The notes beneath the pieces are model-generated. The model was given only the letters and a program-made list of their open reading frames with translations, ran no database searches and was not told the origin of the DNA. Positions 54,301-64,000 of a stretch of DNA of 64,000 nucleotides are shown here, piece by piece (positions within the stretch are counted from its first letter, which is position 1; the number at the start of each line of letters is the position of its first letter). This DNA comes from Medicago truncatula (lineage: Eukaryota > Streptophyta > Magnoliopsida > Fabales > Fabaceae), in assembly GCF_003473485.1 (NCBI RefSeq), contig NC_053045.1, positions 57,640,494-57,704,493 of the forward strand, in the 5' to 3' direction. The position numbers were made by a program, and so were the translations under genes.

Positions 54301-57300
54301 ATAAAGCACGCAGTTTCACGTTGTACTCAATCACAGTCATTGATATCACATCGAACGGTTTAGATTACAAAGCAGTTTTATAATGCCGACCATTAAATCA
54401 AAACGGACGGCCCTGATCTGTTACAGCGTCCTGCTGTAACAGCAGGAGATCCAAGTCCGCCGACAAACATGGAGATTCTGATAAATGATGAGAATGTTAG
54501 CGAAACTTTCATACTTTGCAACTATGTAGACCGTTGGATACAACACTCAATATAGAGTCGTGTGTAGGAAGAGGACATTTCGATGACTCTGATCACTTAA
54601 TATGTGTTTTTGATTTTTCCACTTGCTTATGATGAATGATGTATATTGACATTCTAATACCACAATAATTATGTGACAAATTATGTTTATTGGTATTTTG
54701 ACCGTGACGTTGAATCATGTATGAATTTTTTGGATAAATGTTGAATGATTTTGAAATTGAATGTGTATGAATGAATATTGTGTTTGAATTTATTTGAATG
54801 TCACAAGTTTTATGTCATTTTGAATGTTGAATAAATTTTGAGTGTTGAATGTGTTTAAATGTGTTCAAGTCTATTCTATCATAATGGTGTTCTATGTTGT
54901 ATTTCTGGTTCAGTAGGATGGTTTGGTGGTTCAGTTCCTAACTCCGATCTTTCATCAATTTTTAACTCCCAAGCACATAGTGTAGCTTGGTGCTATGAGG
55001 GGAGTTTATGGAATTTTGAGAGGTCTGTGAGAATTTCAAGGGCCGCATTCAGCAAGTTTCCGTTATTCGATTCAATCAAACTCATTTGGTTTGGATTGAG
55101 TAGCAAACTCGTATTTTTATGTCAAACTCAAACAGTCTCAACCTGAAGATGAACAAATTGATTTGGATCAACGGTTAAATACACATAACTTTTTACAATT
55201 TATATATATCAAAACTGCGTATATTTATCAATGGGTCAATGGTTCAAATGGGATTAGCATCAAAATTAAAATGATTAAAACTTGCACCGATAGGATTAGT
55301 AAGTTCAAGGACGAAAACTATGTATATTTGCAGCCACGAATAGCATATTCAAGCATAATATTTAATAGACAAAATTATTTATATTATCATATTATTCTTT
55401 TACGTTTTTTTTTTCTCTTCTTAAACAGGTTTTTTAACATGTATTAGATGTGTATGCCGTTGGCATTTTTTTTATAACTTTGAGAGGGGGAAGCATATTA
55501 ACCGGAAGTCCTTTAACTTAATTTAATGTTTCAAAGAAATATTGAAACAGAATAAATCTGGGCACCAGCTATAATTTTCATTTGGCATGTTACCTGTAAA
55601 TGTTACGCTTTATGATAGAATTCTAACAAATCCTATTGCTACATGTTTGACTTTTACCTCAAAATCAATTTCTCAGTAGTATGAATGAATAATCGGAATA
55701 TTAACTGCCAAAACAAAGGAAACCAAGCAATCTGCTGTCAATACAAAATGACTCATTACTTACGTGTTTGGCATTTTCACCCTCAAGCCAACATACGCCT
55801 AATTCAATGATAACGTGTGTAACTATTGTAATAGGTGAAATTCCAATTGATAACTGGATATACAACAAGAAAGTAACAGTTGACATAATTTGAGAAAATC
55901 TAATAGTAATGAATTGGAAACCAATTACATTTTAAACAACTTTGTTAACTTTGATGAAATAAAGAAGAGAAAAACACAATATCTCACTAAATTGTTTTGG
56001 TGTACCCAAATCCGTCATCAATAGATCAATCCTAGAGGGTTTGGCTTTACAACTAGCTAATTAGCACTGAACAAGGAGAATCTCAATGCTTTTATTAATG
56101 AAAGGGGGGGGGGGGGGTACAAGCAATTACATGATAAGATAGATAGGTAATTATGGGACTAGAGCTGTGACTTGTGATAAGGGGCATTCAATTTTGTTAC
56201 AGCAATAGTCTAAGGATCTTGACAATTACTCAAACACAAATTAACAATCAATAGTCTTAACTTCTTCATGAACAATACAGCTCAATTTACTAGGTGTGGT
56301 TCCTGAAGGTACTTTGACATATCTGCTTTTCTCAATACTTTAAATTTGTAATAATATGTGCCTACCAATATAAAGAAAGCCTTACTTATATACAAAAAAT
56401 AAAGCCTTTTGTTCCACGATGGACGACACGGCTATACAAGTCAAACCAGATCATAATGTCCTATCATGAATAAAGTCTAAGGATAGTGATAGGAACCAAA
56501 ATATGAAAAGGAAAAGTGAATTGCATTGATACTAAAATCACTGAACTAGAAAGATGAATTTTGTTGCAGGGTATATTAAAAAATTGAATTGGAACCCTAC
56601 ACCCCTTTTTCAGAGTTGCCCAGCCAAAAGATACATCTCGTTCTTTCATACATCTCACGGTGCCCTTGTTTGCTATAAAAATATCTCACAATATTTACCT
56701 CTCCATGCATCATTCTAGCATCCCTCTCCACCATTCTCATTCTCATACATGTCCACTCTTGTTATTCCCTCTTTCTGTCTCTCTCTCTCCCCTCCATTCA
56801 CCCCTCTTGTACATACAGGCGTGACAGGCTTATCAGATAGACTGTTTCCCTGTAAATCTCTCAATAATTCAACTGAATGGTTTTTTGTGGTCTCTCTCTA
56901 CAGCTAATAATCAGAAATTTTTCAATCTGGTCAATCACTCTCGGCAGTGCTTCCACAGGACTTCTCTGCACATACCCAAGCCACCTTAGAAAAATTTGTA
57001 TCACCTTTTCTACAAGTAGAGCGACCTCAATTTTCCGGCTGATAATTATAAATTTTTAATCATGTATTGTATCGTGAAAGTGTAACCACTCTTCATCATA
57101 CTGTCAAAATTATACGCTTGTCATAACCTTCTACTCTGTGAAAATAAATTTATTTTCCTATTGGATCTGTATAGCCTAACACTCAATGCTAAGCAGAACA
57201 CTATTGTGCCAAATATGTGTGCTTCAGCCCATATAATTTTTAGCAACATATAGTTATTATATAATGAAACAACATGAATTTCATTATCCATTTGTTCCAC

Positions 57301-57539
57301 ATAATCGAAGAACAATTGCCAGGTACGAATTTTAAGGTACACTATATGCATTTCTAATATTTTTCGATTCTATTTTGGTTTATTAGAATTGCCAACATAT
57401 GGGAAAAGACATTTGATATGTTTACTTTCTTGCTCCCCAATCCCACCTCATTTATGTTAGATATTCAAGCATTGTTCTAATCCCACCTCATTTATATAGT
57501 TACACCAAAATATGCACTCACAACTTATCAAAGCAGCAG
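54301..57539. other. intergenic DNA between mTERF copies
   Basis: 54301-54480 contains an inverted repeat around CCTGCTGTAACAGCAGG. 54859-55447 has two ORFs without family. 56280-57260 is the 3' flank of the intact mTERF gene, sharing segments with 52200-52760. No other gene is supported. Confidence 0.5.
56104..56117. repeat. poly-G tract
   Basis: 14 consecutive G after AAA. Likely length-polymorphic and a possible sequencing or assembly weak spot. Confidence 0.9.
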
Positions 57540-58673
57540 TCAGCAGATGCTAGCATCCTCCCCCCGATATAGCTCTAATAGACAATATGCTTCCTCCTCA
57601 AAACGATTCACATACCTTTGCAGGAACACCTCATCAGTCAAATAAAATGGTGCAGTTAAGCTAGCATCCTTCTTCATCAAACCTTTGGAAAGAAGATACC
57701 GGATAACTGAAGCCCTTGGACTAAGCCTTTTCTCTATACTAAGTCCGAAAAGCTCTGGTGCTGCCAGGAGCAATAAAGGATCCCAACCAAGTTGTTGGAT
57801 CCAAAAACGCATCACCGCATTGAGTTTGTCCAAAGACCGTAGCATAAGGTTAGGCCCTCTTTTAAATGCAGTTAAAATTGCATCTTCAGAATAACCCCAG
57901 CTCTTCAAGGCATCGACTTTGGAATCCCATTGGGATTTAGTGATGGCCTTTTTGGCCAACAATGCGACACAAAAATTGTAACTAGAAGGATGAAACCCTA
58001 ATTCCTTAATCTCCTCCACAGCCGTCCTCAAAACAGATGAAAAAATTACAGAAGGTCTGCTAGTAAGTAAACGGTAAATACTTGAACGAGTGACACCAGT
58101 ATCAAGCAAGAATTTCAAATTGGGTTTCATGCGACCATCACTAATTGTAGCAGGAAATGCAATTACACAATCAATAGCTTTCTTATCAGAGGGACAGAAA
58201 CTTCTTACCAATTCAAAAGTAGGGATAATGTGTTTGTTGAGGCTTACACGAAGGAAACGAGGGTTTCTGGCAACAGTGACGATTATGTGTTCTGGAGAAA
58301 CGCCTTTGGAAGCTAAAAATTGAAGCTTTGGCAAAATGGATTTGATGGGGTTTGAGACGAAAACCAGGGGATCCCTGCGGATGATGGATTGTATCTGATC
58401 AATGGAGAAACCATGGGTTTTGAAAAAGGCAATAACAGTATCGGGTTTATCCGGGGTGTTGAAACGAAGTCGTTTAGATGCTTTGAGAGCATCTTGTGAA
58501 GATAAGCCGAAATTGTTGGTGAGGTAGGAAACTGTGAAAGATGGTTGATCTGAATCTGAAATGGCGGTGGAGAAGAAAAGGTTGTTGAGAGAGCGGCGTG
58601 GATGTAGATGAAGGAGGTAACAACAACATTTTGGGGAGTTGAGAAGAGCTCTGAGACGGTGGCAGTGAATCAT
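57540..58673 (-). CDS. mTERF-family protein (377 aa)
   Basis: Single-exon mTERF gene with an N-terminal transit-peptide-like leader of about 45 residues (RLRALLNSPKCCCYLLHLHPR) and mTERF repeats: SYLTNNFGLSSQDALKASKRL, KPDTVIAFFKTHGFSIDQIQ, RRDPLVFVSNPIKSILPKLQF, NPRFLRVSLNKHIIPTFEL, SRPSVIFSS, WGYSEDAILTAFKRGPNLM, PELFGLSIEKRLSPRASVI and SKGLMKKDASL. Length is normal for the family (about 370-400 aa). The ATG at 58673 is the first in frame. Predicted to act in mitochondria or plastids; the exact target is unknown. It is the intact sister of the pseudogene at 53391-54300 and a more distant paralogue of 48163-49341. Confidence 0.93.
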   Translation of the reverse strand: MIHCHRLRALLNSPKCCCYLLHLHPRRSLNNLFFSTAISDSDQPSFTVSYLTNNFGLSSQDALKASKRLRFNTPDKPDTVIAFFKTHGFSIDQIQSIIRRDPLVFVSNPIKSILPKLQFLASKGVSPEHIIVTVARNPRFLRVSLNKHIIPTFELVRSFCPSDKKAIDCVIAFPATISDGRMKPNLKFLLDTGVTRSSIYRLLTSRPSVIFSSVLRTAVEEIKELGFHPSSYNFCVALLAKKAITKSQWDSKVDALKSWGYSEDAILTAFKRGPNLMLRSLDKLNAVMRFWIQQLGWDPLLLLAAPELFGLSIEKRLSPRASVIRYLLSKGLMKKDASLTAPFYLTDEVFLQRYVNRFEEEAYCLLELYRGEDASIC

Positions 58674-58902
58674 TTGGAGGCGGTGGCAGTGTTACCTCAG
58701 CGTCTGAGGCGCTACTGATATTATGGGACCTAAGGGTGTTCCTCGGTCAGATTGGGTTTGGTTTTGGTCAAACTCATTGCTACTCCTCAAAATATTTGTA
58801 ACCCCCTAATGGCTTGGTGTGTAACTCCTTATTACTCATGTTCGAGAGTTACGCCCTGATCGGCCTGGATGTATCGTAACAATAGGTTACAGGTGGCGTT
58901 TA
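58674..58902. other. mTERF 5' flank
   Basis: Upstream region of the minus-strand mTERF gene, ending at the left terminus of the neighbouring MULE. No clear TATA box identified. Confidence 0.4.
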
Positions 58903-59353
58903 CAATGCACAAGTATTAAATTTGGAGTATTGATGTTTGCACATGTTGTTTGGCTGTGCCACACGAGTAAAATACCAAAATACCCTTCGGCAGTTTGCTA
59001 CCGAGGTTTTTAGGAAACCGGCGGCAGTTAACTGCCGAGGAAAACCTCGGTAGTTAACGGCCGAGAAAATTTGATTATGCAGACAGCAGGTTCTGCATAA
59101 TTCTAAGTATTTCCAAGCCATTTTTTCGGCCAGTTTTTACCTGTAATTAAACCAGAGCATTTCCAAAGGTAATATAATTCATATGTATGATTGAAACTCG
59201 GACATAATGAAGATAAATACAATATATTTTACAATTGTTCATAATTAAATTAAACCGACATTTGGTTAAAATTAAACAGACGTTTGAAATTCATCAAAAC
59301 ATTACAAAGTGTCCATAATTAAACTACTCATTACACATCATTAAATTAAATCC

Positions 59354-59698
59354 CTACTTACATTCAATGCAATTACATATGGAACGAACATACATATATA
59401 ATATATTGTCTTCCACCATATTCCGAAACATAAATCCGACGTCGCCGTCGTCGCGAATAAGCAAAGGCATATAGCTTGCCGTTTTCCATGCGTATTCATC
59501 TCTATCTTCTCCTAGGTCTATGCATGGCATTTGACCAAACAAGTGACGTGTATATTGATTTTCACCAAGATGCTCAAAATAAGTGTTAAATTGTGCTTTC
59601 AAATTGTCAAGAGAGTCCGTCGGCGTTATCATAACCTTAACCGTCTTTTTAAACGCGGAGTACCTAACCCGCCCTTCAATTTGTGCAACCTCAGACAT
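59354..59698 (-). CDS. small ORF of the MULE (114 aa)
   Basis: Begins MSEVAQIEGRVRYSAFKK and ends SICNCIECK. Located downstream of the transposase on the same strand. The pattern (a short beta-strand region, then LDNLKAQFNTYFEHLG, then PLLIRDDGDVGFMFRN) resembles the N-terminal PB1/ubiquitin-like region that precedes some MuDR-type transposases. That is a weak resemblance. It may be a separate element gene or a captured domain. Intact frame with good ATG context; function unknown. Confidence 0.5.
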   Translation of the reverse strand: MSEVAQIEGRVRYSAFKKTVKVMITPTDSLDNLKAQFNTYFEHLGENQYTRHLFGQMPCIDLGEDRDEYAWKTASYMPLLIRDDGDVGFMFRNMVEDNILYMYVRSICNCIECK

Positions 59699-59842
59699 GT
59701 CTCACTTGAAAAAATTTGTAACGAAAGAATCATATATTAGAACAAAATTAAATGGAATTTAATAACGAATAAATGAAATGCGGAAAACATTAAAAAGCTA
59801 TAAATTAGTATTGCATTATTTTCTCCACATAAAAATCATATT

Positions 59843-59845
<3 letters not shown>

Positions 59846-59895
<50 letters not shown>
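59846..59895. repeat. (TA)n microsatellite inside the MULE
   Basis: About 50 bp of TA dinucleotide between the two element ORFs. Confidence 0.9.
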
Positions 59896-59897
<2 letters not shown>

Positions 59898-60090
59898 ATA
59901 TAAATTACATAATGTTAGTTATATATTGGCCACCAAAAAATTGGCGTTACAATTTCGACCCAAAAAAATACATCGGTGTAATTTCTACCAAAAAAAAAGA
60001 ACTAACACCGACAAAAAAATCACTCATTAAAGACCAAGTGATTGGAGAAGATCAAGTGACATAGAATCTTCCTCATCTTCCGCAATAACT

Positions 60091-61140
60091 TCAAATTGTT
60101 GCTTTGGTTTTTCGGGAGTGTCCAACAAAATAGGCGCCGCTTTGTTTGACTCCTTTTGTGGTTTCTTCTTTCTCATGTGTCATAAATCCAAACCCAACCG
60201 AATATGTCAAATCGGTTGAAGTCACCCCAACTACCTCAAACATTGGCATCCTATACATGTTGGTCTTGTACGTGGAGTCCATAACCAAAACCGTTGGAAA
60301 ATTGTTAAACAATTTAATGGATGTTGGATGAGCCCAAAAAATATCTTCAATAGTATTACTTTCAAGTTGTGTTCTTGAGTAATAAGTATAGTTGTGCTCC
60401 TCCAACTTCGAGATTAGAAATTGCAACGGCTTCTTGTCACCCCTATTTGCCTTCCATATTTGTTGACGTTCATTGTACACTTGCTTCACATTTGTCATGC
60501 AATGTGGTCTCTGGTTCTTCAAGTGTATCAAAATATTTCTTGGAAGCATCTTGCTCTTGGTCAAGTCACGTACGATCTTCTTGTCGTCCTCCTTTAATCT
60601 ATCGGCAAGAATGTGTCCTTCTAAAGCCGGCTCCATGGGATGGTTGTGAACTCCATTAAGAATGTTCAATCCCCATTCCTTTGTTTGCTTACTTTGATAT
60701 CCACTAATCATGAATAAGCAACCGCATTTTCTTGAGCCCGTGTTCGCATGCTTCGGTTTTTTTTTCGGAACTATGTGACTTCCACTCCTTTCACACACTA
60801 GCCGGAACATTGGATTGATCAAGCTTGATCTTTGTGTGACAATGGTAAATCCCGCCTTATTTGCTTGTCGGCGCACCCACTCAAGCAATTCATCTCTATT
60901 TTTCGACTTAACGTCGTCTGAAAAAAACTTAGCCGTGTCGACCTCGTGGGGTTGAAGTGGGAGTACACCGGAGCCGCCAACATACTTTGAAGCTTCAACA
61001 TGGACGGAAGCTTCATCTATGTTTGTTTTCGCTTCAAAATTAGGCGGTTTGACAACTCCGGAATTTTCGACAAAATTTTCTTTTGTCTCTCCCGGAACAT
61101 CTTTCGCATTCTTTACCATTACTATAATTAAACAACACAT
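60091..61140 (-). pseudogene. truncated FAR1/FHY3-like MULE transposase (349 codons)
   Basis: Residues about 65-190 form a FAR1 DNA-binding domain: ELLEWVRRQANKAGFTIV, then a Cys/His zinc cluster (CERSGSH, RKCGCLFMI, GVHNHPME). After a helical linker (LPRNILIHLKNQRPHCM), the MULE transposase domain starts at about 285 (TVLVMDSTYKTNMYRMPMFEVVGV), giving the first catalytic aspartate. It stops shortly after (HEKEETTKGVKQSGAYF, residue about 330), so the second D, the E and the SWIM zinc finger are missing. Full-length relatives are 600-800 aa. The ATG used is 61140; a second in-frame ATG (MVKNAKDV) follows six codons later and may be the real start. Probably inactive, though the DNA-binding part could be made. 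Confidence 0.8.
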
Positions 61141-61750
61141 AAATATGAATTAACAACTAAGTAATGCATAAACATCAATGCCATAATGAATCAAAACAAA
61201 AAAAATAAAAAAAAAACAAAAGAAAATTTTTTTTGAAAATTTGGCAGTGGCTGCCATTTTTTCGTGGTGAAAATTTTCACCAAGAGTTCCTCGGTACCTA
61301 GCTACCGAGGTTTTCCTCGGCACTAAACAACCGAAGTTTTCCTCGGCAGTTAACTGCCGAGGATTCCCATGACAGGGTTCTACGTAACTGACGTAGATAC
61401 CCCTAAAACACCCAAAAAATGACTCAAATAAAACGCACAATACCTGTTTTTTTACGTCAATAGTGTGTTGATACCTCCTATGCTTGATGCTTGAATGATT
61501 TTGGATCAAAAATTGATTATAGAAAAAATGGATTTTGGGATTGAAATGAGGTTGGAAATGAAGGTGATGAAAAATAGTGTGTAGGGGGAGCAGGTAGCTG
61601 TTTCATCGGATGAAACATTTTCCTCGGTAGTTAACTGCCGCCGGTTTCCTAAAAACCTCGGCAGTTAACTGCCGAGAGGGTATTTGCGTAAATTACTGGT
61701 GTGGCACAACCATACTATATGTGGGAACAGCAAAACTCTTAAATTTGTGC

Positions 61751-63203
61751 ATGATACACAAGTTACTTTGTCATGCATTGACGACAACCATTGATATATT
61801 ATTATTAAATTTTGACGGTTGAGATTAATAGTTGGCTACCTGCAATCAACTTTTTGGTATTAGACTTGTGACAAAAAAAGCAACCCCATATGTGAATTGT
61901 TTATATTATATCTGTTAATGGGTTTTTATTGTTTTTTTTTTGTCTCTTAAACCACAATATTATTTGTTAGTCATAGTTGTTTGCTGCACTGTGAAGATGG
62001 ATCTTATGTCAAGCCTGCTTGATAATTAGCACAACTCTCCTGAGACAAGCCACATCAACATTTCAATTGAACATGTAAATAATAATATTGAAGAAATTAT
62101 TAATTAATAGACCATCATCCCCGTTCATCATCCACATCATAGTTTTGCTTTGACTCTTCATCATCCCTCCTCATGTACACCATCGCCAGAAACCAACAAC
62201 ACCTCTTCAATTGCTTCTCCTGTTTTGCCAACGCAACCTCTCCCACCAAAAACAAATCACAGATCTGAATGAGGTAAAACTCAATTTTTAAGTAACCCAC
62301 AACCTCTCCCCTTACCCTTTCACTCATTTATGTGTTCCTTTTCTTCATGTTTCTTCTTGTACAACCCATTGCTCTTGTATTTTAACAGTTGATGCTTTCC
62401 GGTTCAGAGATTTGTGTAGTTTGACATCAAGTATAACAAATTGTGTTTTTTCAATTCATGTGAACGACCCATTATTCCTTTATCTGAATCTGATAAAATT
62501 ATCCATCAAACTTAAGTGGAGGGAAAATTGAAAGACATTGAACAAATTTATGGATGATGATATTTTTAAGTGAATGGACAGAACAGACAACAGGTTACTA
62601 GAGAATGAGTAAATTGCTCGAAATGAAGGATAGAGGCGAGGATTGAGCACAGTAGCATAAACAATTAAAAACACTTTTTTCTTTACGGATAATGGTTTTT
62701 TTTTTTTAGAAATAAGAAACTAATAATAAAAGTATGTATTTACCATTAAAATATGTTTCAGATTTTTTTATTGTTTTCATTACAGCAGGTCAGCAACCCA
62801 CAGCTGTCCTTCAACAAGCAACTTGTGTGTGGTGCACAAATTTAACATTTGTGCACCTTAAATGCCACCTAGGTTACATCCTTCAGCATCGATGACATGT
62901 ATTTGGTATTTGAATGAATAAGTATGGTCGCGAGTTGATTTATCACCACTTGTGCGGCAATATGAGGCATTCATATGCTGTACTATAGATGAATGTCTTT
63001 TAGTTGATGATAATTTAGTAGGGTTGTAGGTAATCAGGTTAATACTCTTTTTTTTTATTGATCCTTTGGTTGGAGTGTGGTCCTTTTGCGTGATCATTTA
63101 CTGTTGGTAGCTGATATGAATAGTTAACTATTAGCATGTTGATATGAAGGGTGGAACTGGCGTCAGAGGTTATTAGATTGGGGGAATGTTATGATTTGGT
63201 GCA
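61751..63203. other. intergenic DNA, nothing recognised
   Basis: ORFs at 62115-62327, 62480-62674 and 62858-63097 (minus) have no family. No repeat ends seen. Confidence 0.45.
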
Positions 63204-63443
63204 GTTGATAAGTGGAATTGGAAGTTCGATTCTGATGTTGGTTTTTCAGTTAGTGGAATTTATCACATGTTATCTAATGACGAGCATGTTGACGACACAA
63301 ATGTATCAAATGTTGTGTGGATTAAATATGTTCCTATGAAGGTTTCATTATTTAGTTGTTTGTTACTGAATGATATGATTCCTACAAAGGACAATTTTAC
63401 TTGTTATTCATGTGGATTAAATACGATGTCAGCAAGCCAATGA
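63204..63443 (+). pseudogene. LINE reverse transcriptase zf-RVT fragment
   Basis: An 79-codon open stretch reading DKWNWKFDSDVGFSVSGIY then VVWIKYVPMKVSLFSCLLLN and DMIPTKDN. This is the conserved D.W.W....G.FSV..AY....W...VP.KVS.F.WRLL...PTKDNL signature of the zf-RVT region at the C-terminal side of plant L1 ORF2. It is bounded by stops on both sides with no reverse transcriptase next to it, so it is a fragment. Confidence 0.75.
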
Positions 63444-64000
63444 ATGAAAGGAGAAGAAGAGTCCTCAAAATAAAACACCCATAAAAGAGTGGAATCAAAT
63501 TGATTGTGCTCACATGCATTCCTTGAAGATGTGATTATTATAAGTTTAACATTGATGTTGTTGTTCGATGAATAATATATGGGGTATTGGAATAGTTTTA
63601 TTAGCGATGCAGATGATTTCTTGTTGGCCGCGGTCACTCGCTCATTTGAGGCTGCATGCATACGATGTTGATAAACTTATAGGTTTGAGATTAGTAGCCC
63701 TCCACAGCTTGCTCAAAACATGGTTTCGTCAAGTTGCTCGAAACATGCTCCTACCTTTGCTTGTTGAACTCAACCATAGATGGAAAATTCAATACTAGAA
63801 AGCTTAATGGAAAATAAAGCTTAATTCAATGCAAGTGGGAACATCCTCTTGAAAAATAAAGCTTAATGGAAAATTCAAACTCAACCAGAGATGTCTTATG
63901 TAGCTCATGTTCTCTGCCGGATTAAAGAGTACTTTGCGGCAAGCTCAATACTAGAAATGATCAACAAATTTTACAATTTAAAGAAATATTGAAACAGAAT
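63444..64000. other. window end, nothing recognised
   Basis: AT-rich. The last 23 bases (AAAGAAATATTGAAACAGAAT) also occur at 55533-55553, suggesting that a further copy of the mTERF-flank duplication may begin at the window edge. The ORF 63568-63798 has no family. Confidence 0.4.

Larger units (their letters stand above)
58903..61750. mobile_element. MULE with FAR1-type transposase and palindrome-rich ends (2.85 kb)
   Basis: The ends are inverted repeats: left TGCACAAGTATTAAATTTG...GGCTGTGCCACACGAGTAA and right, reversed, TGCACAAATTTAAGAG...GGTTGTGCCACACCAGTAA, both followed by ATACCCT and then CGGCAG...GCCGAGG palindromes and GGTTTTTAGGAAACCGG. The arms extend for more than 120 bp. The exact outer boundary and target duplication were not resolved. 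It contains a truncated FAR1-like transposase gene and a second ORF on the same strand. Confidence 0.75.

Noticed and set aside
54859-55447. Possible genes between the mTERF copies
   Set aside because: Two short frames without domain signatures, splice partners or homologous copies in the window.

Overview
This is a plant nuclear genomic window, most likely from a legume close to Medicago, Trifolium or Pisum. Evidence: spliced plant-type genes (cullin-like, NF-YB, mTERF), a U2 snRNA locus with the plant USE promoter element, AT-rich intergenic DNA, and many plant transposons (a Sirevirus-type Ty1/copia element, MULEs, hAT MITEs, a Lemi/Emigrant-like pogo element, a tRNA-derived SINE, LINE remnants). 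The legume assignment is inference from the general character of the genes and repeats; no species can be named from sequence alone. There is no bacterial, organellar, viral or CRISPR content.

Layout. 1-2.3 kb: decayed duplicated DNA. 2.28-15.34 kb: a MITE-like element with a duplicated left end, split by a young, full-length 11.9-kb Sirevirus-type retrotransposon (minus strand) with near-identical 1.29-kb LTRs, gag, pol and a third 997-codon ORF. 15.3-28.0 kb: an array of segmental duplications containing two intact-looking but truncated CUL1-like genes (211 aa each, five exons, minus strand), a third broken copy, and flanks with RNase H-like (LINE-type) remnants. The array is peppered with later insertions: a MULE at 18.6-20.3 kb, a LINE 3' end, a 199-bp solo LTR and a MULE-type MITE. 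28.8 kb: a divergent U2 snRNA locus with perfect promoter elements. 30.76-31.22 kb: an hAT element containing a SINE. 31.7-32.1 kb: an intact NF-YB transcription factor gene. 32-37 kb: AT-rich DNA with no convincing gene. 38.06-39.16 kb: a decayed SNAP43 (SNAPc subunit) pseudogene.

40.4-46.9 kb is a three-layer nest: an hAT-like MITE holds a pogo-like transposon, whose transposase gene is split by a 3.4-kb solo LTR. 47.2-48.1 kb is a long foldback element. 48.2-58.7 kb holds three mTERF-family genes: one intact on plus, one pseudogene and one intact on minus, the last two sharing duplicated flanks. 58.9-61.75 kb is a MULE with a truncated FAR1-like transposase, a 114-aa companion ORF and repeated GTTAAC-centred palindromes. 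The window ends in a LINE fragment.

The genes that look functional are NF-YB, two mTERF genes, possibly the two short cullin-like genes, and the retrotransposon ORFs. The most interesting signals are the tandem N-terminal-only cullins (possible SCF competitors), the U2 locus with intact promoter but altered branch-site-pairing region, the third ORF of the Sirevirus-type element together with a CAGAAGC/GCTTCTG motif spread over the whole element, and the exactly resolvable nested insertions.
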